Below are positions 48,035 to 59,300 of a DNA stretch of 64,000 nucleotides, in pieces. A program made the position numbers and the translations under genes. Below the pieces are notes generated by a model that saw only the letters and a list, made by a program, of their open reading frames with translations, did no database searches and was not told where the DNA came from. The stretch comes from Monarcha castaneiventris obscurior. Lineage: Eukaryota > Chordata > Aves > Passeriformes > Monarchidae. How positions within the stretch are numbered: position 1 is the first letter of the stretch; every line of letters starts with the position of its first letter. Location of the stretch: positions 4,845,501-4,909,500 of the forward strand of contig JAMPIT010000230.1 of the NCBI GenBank assembly GCA_026261815.1. Reading direction: 5' to 3'.

Positions 48035-49439
48035 GTCTTCCAGTGCGTTTCAGTCACATCTGCAGAGTCTCTCCACAAACCTGCAGCTGTCTGCAGGCCG
48101 TGGGTAGCTGCAGCAACATCCAGCTTTGAACGCAGGTGAGGCACCACTGAAGGGCTCTCTGGATGCACTTTCCCAGTGTGCAGCAGAACGTCACCGCAGA
48201 CAGAACAACGCTGGTTTATGTCACATCTGCCGCGGCCTTGGCGCTCCCAGCCCACACAGAGCTCGGTAACTTTTTAACCCCTCCTGACTCATCTGCAATT
48301 CCGATTTCTCCGGTCTGGCCGGCTGGCTCCGGTCTGCCTCTCTCCATGCTGGAAGCCACAGTTGTCACGTGAAAAATCACACTTTTCTCTCCCTTTCTCC
48401 TTTGAAAATGTTTCATTGCTTTAACAGAACATAAAACAATTCTGAGCTGCTTTCATTTTTTCAGAGGGCCTCTCTGGGGAAGGCTGACTGACTTTGCCTG
48501 CTCTGATCACTGAGCTCCTCTTCCTTCCCTCTGCTCCAGCCTGGCCTCTGGAAGGCGGCTGGGCTCCAGTTCTTTTGGGCCCCAGGGGTTAATCCAGCCT
48601 TCACAAATACAGTTCAAGTACTTATTTTTTTCAGACAAAAACATTTCTCTATCTTCTCTCACAAAGTCCCTTTATACTGCAGGAAGGGACTGTATGACAT
48701 AGTTATTCTCAATAAAGAGCTGTGAGTTTATCAAGTTTAAATACCAAATCCCAAAAGCTGTGAAAATGGCAAGGATGTATATTTGCTTATTGAAGTATTT
48801 GCAGTATCTGTAAGGAGAAAATTCCTGTCACCAGAAAGGACTGTGCAATTGCCCACAACGCTCCAAGTTAAATGGAATTGAGGATTTGTCCTATAAAGAC
48901 ACAAAAAGCAGGGAAGGAAACTTGTTTCATCTCTGATATGACTGCCTCACTTAAAGTCCTTTGGTTGACATACTAAAAATTTGGCTTCTTGAGCTTAAAA
49001 TACTTTTTTCCCCCCCTTTTGGTGTCGCTTGCTGCAAGGACAAACCCACTCAAAGCTGTCTGATCTGGGGTGCTCCCTGTTACTGATGCTTCCTCCCTGG
49101 CAAACACGGCCTGGTCTCTTTCTGACAAAACACTGCTCAAGGATCAGAGAAATTTACGCTCTTGGTAAAGGTGGGAGTATTTTCCCAAGCATCCCTCACT
49201 CTTCACACTGGCCTGCATACAGATCATGCAGGGTAAAATTCCCACTGACGAGCCCATCTCCTGAGGGCTCAGTCCTCCAGGGAAAGCTCCCCTATCCCAC
49301 TGAGGAAGCTTCTCAAGCATGCCTGTTCCTTGGGAGGAGCCTCTTGTGCTTCACGAAAAGCAGGTAAGAGCCAGACTCTGCTGGGGGGCACGTGGGGAGG
49401 AAATGAGCATCACCAGCCACTTGTGGAACAACCGATTTT
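48035..49439. other. Intergenic, no gene recognised
   Basis: Unique sequence with chance open frames only. No repeat ends or RNA genes were recognised. Confidence 0.4.
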
Positions 49440-49600
49440 CTGAATAAACACAAAGATGATTTACTTATTTTCTTCAGGGTAGCAAAATACAGAAACAAAA
49501 TGCCCAGAGGTTGTGGCATCTCCATCCTTTGAGATGCTGAAAACTTAAGCCCCAGAAGTCTACTCCAGATGTATTTCTGCAAATCTGTTCCACAACTCTA
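49440..49600 (+). mobile_element. Decayed CR1-like remnant
   Basis: The stretch cttcagggtagcaaaataca ... atgcccagaggttgtggcat ctccatcc follows the order of CR1 3' blocks (gagggtggtgag ... gcccagaggttgtggatgccccatcc) with heavy divergence. Boundaries are approximate. Confidence 0.5.
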
Positions 49601-51900
49601 CTTGACGACTCACAGCAAAGAAAGCTGCACAGTAACAAGTGGAGACCGTGTCTGCTTGACTTCCAACATGTCCCTATGGATGGAATCCCTAACCGATGGA
49701 ATGTCTTTGCTCTTAGGCATGTTCTTCACTTACCTTTAAATAACTACTTTATCAGAACAGGTTTTCTACAAAACACGAGATTGTATTACGGACCTTTTGC
49801 TTCTGCAAGCAACTAAGTGACAGCATGCAAAGGTACTTTCCTTTCCCCTGAATATAGAGGACAGGATCAAATGGAGACTTAAGTATTACAACCTTCCACT
49901 AAGGGGAAAGCATGTTTGTAACAGCAACATTGTATCCGAATACTCCATCAAACCCTCTATCACTAATCACATGCACAGTAACATCTGTGCAAGCCAGTTG
50001 GCTCCGGACAGCTCCTGTGGTTCTTGAAAGACTATTTCTTGGCAGGTTGTGTTTTTCACTCTAATTGAAAGGTTAATCAAGTAAGTCATACTTGTATGTT
50101 GGCTAAATAAACACACTGTCTTCACTGATGATGAAACAGATGCATTACCACTCATGTTTCCCATGGGGTTCATTTGTTCCATGATCACATTTGGTTTTCT
50201 TCAAGCTTCTCTACGCAGTATCTGTCAGCATTTTGGATAGTTTGCGTAAGGAAATTTACCTTGCAGGTGCTATTGCATTCATGCCTTAACTCTTTGAACA
50301 GTTTCTGGTAAAGGTATTACGTATCCCCAACATTGCTTCATTGTGGAAAACGTGGAGGAAGCCAATCCTACAGAAGGTTGAGAACTCCCAGTGAGCACAA
50401 ATGCATTAGGGACTGGAGCAGTCAACGCTGCTGAGGCTGAGACTGCCAACGCATCCAAACCTGGCTTCCCTCTGCCTCTCCCTCAGTGAGGCTCTCATTG
50501 TGCACCAAGCTGTTGTAGCAGGTCTCTTTAGCTTCTAGGACCCAGTCCTGCAAGGTCACGTGCCCTGAGTCTGATTTTGTGCACAACTGAGCTGACTCCT
50601 GACACGTGTGTGTCTCTCTGAAAGCAGCATTGACACTTGATAGGACAACCCATCATTGATAAGGCAGGCAGAAGTCTTGCTGAATGCACAACAGGTACAA
50701 AATACGCATTCAAGTAAAGTTTTGTGAGCCACAACATTGCCACGTGTTCAAAAGCTGCAACAGCTGGTATTTGTTTTAAAGGAAAAGGCACTCAAAAATC
50801 TTCCTGCAACTTGGTAATGAGAACAATGAAGAAAATCTCAAGCCATGCAAAGATTAACACAGATTTAGATAATTTCAATATTACATCCTTAAGTGGAAAA
50901 AAGGTGCATTTATTTCTCCATTTTTAAAACAGTATTCATGCAATACATTATGACATTCTTTAAGGTGGGATTAACTTTATTTATTTTCTGTGTTCTAGAA
51001 GATTTAGATAACTAATTTACTTTGTTGAACTGTTAGAGATGTCTCTGCAGGGCTCTTTAAGTCAGGTGTCAGAGATGTTCTGTCCCTCCACTGACAGTAA
51101 AAGGGAGACCAGACTTGCCAGGTCCACAAGTCTGAACAATTTAAGTCATTTGCACACCAACTCATCAACCAACAATTAACTCCTACTGCAGTCCCTCCTT
51201 CTTTTTCACTAGTTTTAAAAGTTAAAGCATACAGCTATGTCATCAATTTCCAATTTTAGGTCTCCACATTACAAACTTTTCCTTTATCTGCCTTGTAAAT
51301 GGAAACTGCACTTCAGAGAGCTAAACATCTCACTAAGAAAAAGCACAGAACTCTGACGTAAGTAAATGGCATTTGTGAAAAAGTATCATTTCCTCCCATC
51401 CTGTACTGCACCTCTTTAACCTTTCATTCACTTCAAACCATCGTGACCAAAGTGCAACATTCTCATTTATCCCATTTTGCTACCTTACCAGAAGTCACGC
51501 TGGTAGAAATTTTACCATTCCTGTGATCCTCACGTAGCCCCATATTGCTCCCAAAAAAAAACCAAACACAGGAGCAGGTCAGGATGGATACAGTTCAGGA
51601 TGGATACAGCATGGATACAGCTGAGGAACCAGAGGCAGCAATAAAAGGCAACAGGCACACACTGACCTCCGTGGGACCTCACTCATCTTGACATTTACTA
51701 CCACTGGGTTCTTACAGCAGCAATCTGTCATTCACTTAGGCACTTTGTTCAACTGAGGCACTGGGAGAAAGGCAACAGAATCACTAAATCCAAGCACCAC
51801 CTGGATTTACACTTTAAGCCACGGCACAAAAGAGATTTGAAATCAGTAGTTTCCCTGACAGGGGAGTACAGATACTCACTTGTCTGTACAGCATCAGAGC
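49601..51900. other. Intergenic; minus strand holds overlapping protein-like frames
   Basis: Between about 50,800 and 49,960 the minus strand carries several protein-like stretches in shifting frames, broken by stops. They could be a decayed processed gene copy or chance. No family was recognised. The rest is unique AT-rich sequence, with a short ggatggatacag tandem near 51,580-51,620. Confidence 0.3.
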
Positions 51901-53271
51901 TGAATTGTCTTGTTGATCAGAAAAAAAAAATGCTTTTAGGATCACTTTTTTATCTAATGAAATCTAAACTAATAAAAATGGTCAAATCAGATTATTAGAA
52001 CTGTGTGTGTTTCAGGAAATACAACTGAATATAGATTCAGGAGACTGTTTTTTGAATATTTATTTAGTAAAACTCACTATACAAACAAAAAGTTATCACA
52101 ACAGTGTAATATGCAGGGTTATAGTTTCTCCTTCCTTCAGGCTGCTTCTCTGCTTCAGTAAAAACACATATATACATTTACAACGATTTCCCTTTAAAGG
52201 ACTGGAATTCATATATTAAAACATTCCTGGTAAAATAAGCTTAAAATGATTTCACATTGCTTGGAAAAAGATTTGAGTAATTTACTCTTACCAGAGTGCC
52301 ATTGTTGCACAGTATTCAAAAAAATGAACGACCACTAAAATATAGAGTAAAACATTTAAAAGTACATTTATTTCAAATGTGGGCAAAATATCAATATAAA
52401 AGAAAATAGAGTATAAGAAATAAAAATAAAGTACAAAACATTTTCATCTTCAACATCCATAATTTAATAGATAACAAGCCCTTTTATTTTTACATCCAAA
52501 TTAAACTTTTGGCTGAAGTACCATAATTTATTTTAAAACACTTAAAAATGGGCTCATCATGATACCTAAAGTGGGCTCTTTTAAAACGGTAGTATAATAC
52601 AAAACATAGTAAATTATGTTTCAGCATAATAAAATTACACATCCTAAAAAAGATGCAGTTTATTTTTGCTTTCCTGCTTTAAACTGCTCATCATCCCTAG
52701 GAAAACAGCTGGAAAACAGCATCCACAGGAAGTTCTAGTTGCTTTGTACAATGGCTGAACAGCTAGATATAGTGCTCCAAGGATTCTGGAGCAGTAAGGC
52801 ATTTCACTATCCATCAAGTAAATTTATATGTAAGCTTGTTAAGAAAGAACAACTGTAAGAAATGACAGCTTCTATAAAAAACATGTATAAAGACACAGAG
52901 GCCTTGCTGGTCCTTCCACTGCATTTATCAAACAGGGTCTATAATGTTCAGTAAAAAGCTATTTTCCTCATCTGAAAGTAACTTGTGCCAAATATCTTCC
53001 TTAGTGACAAGTTTTTTTCCATTTCCTAATAGGCTACTATTTACTAATTTATTCTAATATTTACTACTCCTTTGTGACCACCCTGCCTCCCTCCTCCCCT
53101 GAAGTATTTCCCATCAAAAAGTAATTCCATGTTGAATTTAAGCTAGGTTTTTGGGTGTTAAACTACCCTTCTATCAAGTAAACATTACATATCCTAAAAA
53201 ACTACAATTAATTAGTTCCTAACTAAGAAAAACTTTTAGTAAACCATACTCCCTTAAACAGCAGAATGTCT
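51900..53271 (-). other. PAXIP1: PAXIP1 3' UTR (distal end uncertain)
   Basis: AT-rich, non-coding sequence downstream of the PAXIP1 stop. On the minus strand AATAAA hexamers occur at 53,053-53,048, 52,664-52,659, 52,488-52,483 and 52,372-52,367, so the cleavage site cannot be fixed by eye. A further AATAAATAAA lies near 50,980. Confidence 0.45.
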
Positions 53272-53348
53272 TTACACAAAAGGATATGATTCATAATCCA
53301 GTGTTTGAGTAAGTACTCCAGTCAGGACAAACTCAGCATTGTGGACAT
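53272..53348 (-). CDS. PAXIP1: PAXIP1 last coding exon and stop
   Basis: The final 77-nt coding segment follows acceptor tttccag. It encodes [20 protein letters not shown], then SYPFV and [13 protein letters not shown] is the last BRCT helix region. The tail SYPFV differs from the SYKFN that I recall for human PAXIP1. Confidence 0.93.
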
Positions 53349-56300
53349 CTGGAAATATCAAAATTCATACAGTTCACACCCTACACAGAAATTCTGCCTC
53401 ATTCTGCAGGTGTCAGGAGGGGCTGTTCCAGACCTTTGTGGCCTTCATGCAAAGATGTGCAGGGAAGTCACCCCACCGCTACCAGGGCCCTACCATCAGC
53501 CCTCACACCTGACACTGCACAGACCACACTTGTCCATTCATACCCCTGTTAATAATTAGCACTTCTTGTGGCTTTAAACTAAAGTAAAAATACCTGAAGT
53601 GAAAACCCCCAACTCACTTGATGGATACTGAGATGGTGCCCTGGTTTCCATATGGATACAGTTAATTTCTTAGTAACTGGTACAGGGCTGTGTTTTGCAT
53701 TCAGGATGAGAAAAATGTTGATAACACACTGATGTTTTAGCTGTTGTTAAGCAGTGCTTACCCTAAGTCAAAACCTTTCCAGCTTCCCATGCTCTGCCAT
53801 CAAACAAGTGCACAAGGAGCCACAAAGGGGCATGGCCAGGACAGCTGACCCCAGCTGGCCAGAGCACTGTCCCACACCACAGAACACCATGCCCAGTATA
53901 TAAACTGGGAGGAACTGGCTGGGAGCCACTGCTCACTGCTCAGGGATGGGCTGGGCACTGGCAGTGGGTGGTGAGCAATTGTGTTATGCATCATTAGTAT
54001 TTCTTGGGTTTTACTCCTCTCTCTTTCATTACTATTATTACAATTTTTATTAAGCATGTTGTTGATATTGTCATTAGTATTAACAGCATATTATCTTATT
54101 TCAGTTATTAAAGTCTTCTATCTCAACCCATGAAGTTTACTATTTTTCTAAGTCTCTTCCCCTCCAGTGCTGTGGTGGAGGGAGTCAGGGAATGGTATGG
54201 AGTTGCCTTTTGGGCTTAAACCACAGAACACAGAACTTTGCCTAAACAGGACTAAAATTCCAAGGTCCAGCCTACCCTTCCAAAAATTTATGATGACCTG
54301 CCTATAAAATAACTATTAAAAATGTCCAGCAAACAGCTGTTTCAGATTTCTCCATGGTTTGCAGGATAGTCCATGTATTCCTCTATTATCTGAAAGCTAC
54401 AAAAGATCTCTGTGTAATAATAATTGTAAAATAAAAAAACAAAAATCAAGCCAGCAGCTATACTGTTGAAATGACAACAAAAGCACATACATACCTATAC
54501 CTCGTGCGAAGTATTCTCGACATAAATGAAGGTCATTTTCACAGGAAATCAAGATTATCTCCGGCAAACTCTAAAGGAAAGAAACTGATGGTAAGCTCAG
54601 AAGAACATGGTAAAATATTATCAATAAATTTTAGAAAGCAACACTTAACACACTTTATTCTGCTTATGCTCCATGAGTTTTCGAAAAGAAGGTTGTTTAG
54701 ATAATACTTTTCCTCCTGCGCACTCCACAATAGCTTTCATGGTGGAAAGACTGGGACAAATTCCAGGTGTAATGTAAAAATATTTTCCCTAAAAAGAGAA
54801 AAGGAAGAACAAGAAAAAACATTATTTTGTTAACTGATTTCTGCAACACATGAAGTTTTAATGTCATGTGACACTTCTTTTATACAAGAGGGTAGGCTTT
54901 GTAAGCTGGGGTTGGGTTTATGGACACAGATTCATCAGCTGATGAGTTGTCCTTAATTAATGCTGATGTTTCCCCTGGAGGGGCAAACCCACAATTTTGA
55001 TAAATCTGAACAGTTCAAGTGTGCCTATTTCCACAGCTGTAAAATAACAACTGCAGCTTGGTAAGACACATAGGAACAACGCTCCTTGCTTCTTTGAACA
55101 CAGCGACATCTTAAAGTGTTACAAAAGAACTTTCATCTTTTAATCAACAGCCAATTTATTACTTCCTGACAAAAATTATTCTACTACTTGACTGAGACAG
55201 ATGATCAGATCATGAAGTAGATTATCTCTGCTTATCAGCTAGGAGCAGAAAATCAGAAAACACCTTGCTATTTAGTCTGCAAAACGGAGAGAAAAATGTA
55301 GCATTTAGATATAATAGAAGACATAGATTCTTATTCATTACAGGTTGAAAAAATACCTGTTTTAGGTGGTTTACCTCAATAAACAGTCTGTAATTCAGTT
55401 AGGCTGAAGAATCTTTAGCAATTCAGATCTCCAGATACCTCTCTGCATTGTAATGTAATTTTAACCAGAGGCACGAGAACATCTTGCACCATCCTAGCAA
55501 ACAGCCTGGTAGAAAGTGCAGTCTCCAAGGAGAATCATACTACAACTCCCTGAGGCTGAAGGGCAAACTCACTCTCAGACTCCCATTTTTATGGGCAAGT
55601 GCTCTGACTATGAGGCTGGTGTAAAAAAGAAAAGAGAAAAGAAAGAAAAGAAAGTCCCTTCCATAAATGGCTTTTTACAAGTAACAATAATGTTCCAAAT
55701 TTTGGCAGGGGATGAATATATTGAATGTGTTTTGTTAACATCTACAGGATCCAGTCATTCAGAGGGTTTACATCCACCCCAAAGATGCTTAGGCAGGAAA
55801 TAAGCATAAAGTCAGAAAAGTTACAATGAATGTTTCATGCTGTATAGCAGTCTCCTCTACTGCTTTCAGCTATAAAACCTGTGGTCCCAATGCTGAAAAA
55901 ACTAGGTTGAAAAACTCCAAGTGTTTAAACACTGTGTTAAACTGCATACCTTGAACAGGGGAGCTACTTGTGCTCTCTTTAGAGACTCCTCTAAACTAAA
56001 GCAGAAAAGCACCTCAGCTTCAGCATCTCTGAGCACAAAGTTCTGCTCATCTGAAAAAGAAAGACTCATGATGTGACTCACAGAACACAAACATCAACAG
56101 GGCCCAGGATGGAATCTGAGCAGAGCATCTTGGTGGCAGAGTGCCTCTGAATGGCAAACACCTACTATAATTTAACATGATTACAATACCCCCTTTCCAT
56201 TGGGCTTCTTACAGTGATGACCCCAAATTACTTGCAGAATTAAACTACGTTTTACAACTTGCATACCTAGCAACAACCACTGTTCTATCAAGTCCCTTTT

Positions 56301-59300
56301 CCTCACTTACTGGAGAAACTTGCAAATTTTTGTTTGATTCTCTGCAAACAAAGGCGCAGAATGATCAAGTACAAGGATTAAGTTTAAATTAAAATTACTA
56401 TGACCACTTATGGGAGCCCAGAAGCTGTCTTCAAGTCCTCACACAGTCTTAACAGAAAGAACTTTCCATCTGTTTCACTTGTCCTGTTATTCAGCCAGTT
56501 TTTCATTTTTTTATTGGGGATGAAGTTTCAGTCTTTATCTTTCCACAAAAGTTATGTCAAACACATTTCTAAATCCAATACCCCTAAGTCTAAAGACCAA
56601 AACAAATTATTATACAGAGACAAAAAATTATACAGAGGACAAATTAGTCTTTCCAAGGATAACTCTGACAACTTGCAAGAGACAGTGTAAATACTCTTCC
56701 AAACGACAAAAGAAACAATTAAGACAATTTTTGTAAACAATTGCCCTATTTTCCATCATTGTAGCAGGCACAAAACTGGAGCCAGCCCATTAGCTATAAA
56801 TCAACCCAATTTCAGTAAATAAGTACTTCCAGTACTAGATCACAACAGTCATCCTTAATACCCCAACCTTCTTCACCTTTTAAGAGTTTTCAAATGAATC
56901 GATTTCTCAGTTCACTGATGCTGAAGTAAGCAAATTGCCTTCTTAGGATTTATAACAAAAGTTTGCTGGTTTATTAGTTAATTATCCACAGATTCAAGTC
57001 TTTATGGTGGTCAGCTAGCGATGTTATACATTTTCTTCTTACAAATAAATCATATAAAGAACACAAAATAATCATAAACCAAATAATCACCCTTTCAGAA
57101 AGGGTGAATTAAAAAACAATGCAGCCACAGGTAAAAATATACAAAATGGCTGCACAAGAAAGAAATAATAGTACTTAGCAACATCCAGTCATTCAATCAC
57201 CCCAAAGCAAACTTTTAAAGCATGTTTTTCTTTCATTTAAGGGGAAGAAACTGTATTGAAACAAACAAAAACTAAATGAAACAAAATGTTCTGCTGAAAG
57301 AGAACTTGATTTTTAAAAAAATCCCCACATAATTTTTATGACAGCTTTGCTTAACCATACTAACACAACCTTCTAACTCAAGTGGAATACAAACTAGCTG
57401 CTAATATCATTATTTAAAAACTTAGCAAATTATTCCTCAAGAGGTGTGAACGATGATAGACTTGCTGTAGAATTAAAATTTCTGCTTTCAAAAGCTGAAC
57501 TCTTTAGAAAACTGGTAAGAAACACTGAGGATGGAAGACAAAACAACAAAGTATATTTAAATATGCTTGTCAATGAACGTTTATATTACCATAGGAATTT
57601 ATATTAATTTAACTTACCAACAAATTTCTGGCATTTGAAACACTCTTCTAACCACTCTGGAGTTACTATGTGCTTGACTACAGAAATTGCTGTCAGGAAC
57701 TTGACAGTTCGGGTCACTTTACTGGCAATTAGATGGGTACATTTCTGGGCAGAGTCTGCTACTTCACCTCCAAGAATATACAGTTTCTGAAAGTTGTACA
57801 AAACACAAATCACAATGGAATAGTTGTTAAAAAAATGGAGGAAAAAAAGAAACTAAATATCATAACATCGCCATCAAATAAAACTAAGCTCCTAATGAAA
57901 TGGTAAATATAGATTTCCATATTACAGTCATTCCTTTACTAAAGCTGATCAATTCTGACAGAATTTACAGCCATTGAAAATCCAGGTATTTCCACACATA
58001 AATATCACCTGGCAAGACTGAAAACTATTCCCTGCTTCTGCAGTTTTTTTGATTTTGGGTTGTGCTTTTTTTTAGCAAGGAACTAACTGTAAGATACAAA
58101 TTAAATATATTTTCAGTGAAATGGGATATTAAATTTTAATTAAGCAATAATAAGAGTAGGTGCAGTACACACTGTAGCTACAGCAAACTTAATTTTACTA
58201 GGTTTTTCTTTAAAGAGAAAAGCATCTCATGAAAAACACATATTCCACATGCATTTTTGATGATACTGAGCAACTATTCCCTTTTCCTTGGTTTAAACTA
58301 GCTCCTCACAGTTGCTACCTTACCAATTAAGCCAGTCGTTATCTGAAGGAATGAGTAACACAATGAATTAGCTGGTGAGGCACATCAGGTTACCACAGGT
58401 GTTAAAGAGTGCTCCCCCCAAAAAAATTTCAAGAACGAAAAAATATTTGGGCAGGTTTAGTAACTATGCACCCTGGACTTCTGATTAAGACAACCATTTT
58501 GCACAAATAAATAAAACCCACACCAATATCTATAAGCAAAAATTTAACAGACTAGGGTGATTTTATTACATGAATCCCTGCGAGTCCCAAAGCAAGAAAG
58601 CCTAAGGAGGGGTTAGAAGGCCTAAGGGGTCTCTGGCAGCTCTGTGGACTCTCCTGCTCTGATGATGATGAACACGTAGGACAGACAAGGACAGTGTTTG
58701 TACCATGCTCTGATGGTCTGCATCAAGATGACCCAGGAAAGTATTATTCAATGACACTGAACCTCTGCACTGTGTCCTTCCCTCCTGGAGTGTGTGAACA
58801 CCCTGTGAACAGTACACTGTACCCCTCTGCAAGGCAAAGGCTGCTGTTTCTGTGTTCACCTCCAACACTTCCACCTGTGAGTGCAGACCGTGCAAGGTTT
58901 CCACTCTGATGTGGAAGAAGCACTTTGGGCATACAGGTACAAAGATTACCTCTCCGTCTCAAGATGAGAAGTATTCAGCCCCAGTTAGGTATCCAAACTC
59001 TACAGAGTTTTGATAGCACCAGTGCTGACAGATTTCCATACAACTTCACAAGCTTTGAGGCTGAAGTTGATTTTTTTTTCATTTGTGAGCGATAACTGTT
59101 ACCAAAACAGATTCTCTGTATAATTAATCTGGTACCAACATGACAGAAAATGAGAAGTTCACACTGGAACTTTATGGGATACACTGAAAAACATTTTATG
59201 TCCCAAAATATTTAATATCAAGCTTCAAATGCATATACTCAAGGGGAAAAAACCTCTGAAGTTGAACCACTTTAAAAACAAGTATTAGGTGTAATAAAGG

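Noticed and set aside
47770..48129. 119-codon open frame across copy 2 of the duplicated block as a real protein
   Set aside because: Between the two copies most substitutions are non-synonymous, and no family is recognisable, so protein coding is not supported.
58602..58904. 100-codon minus-strand frame in a PAXIP1 intron as an extra exon
   Set aside because: Flanking PAXIP1 exons join in phase without it, and the sequence has no BRCT or other motif.
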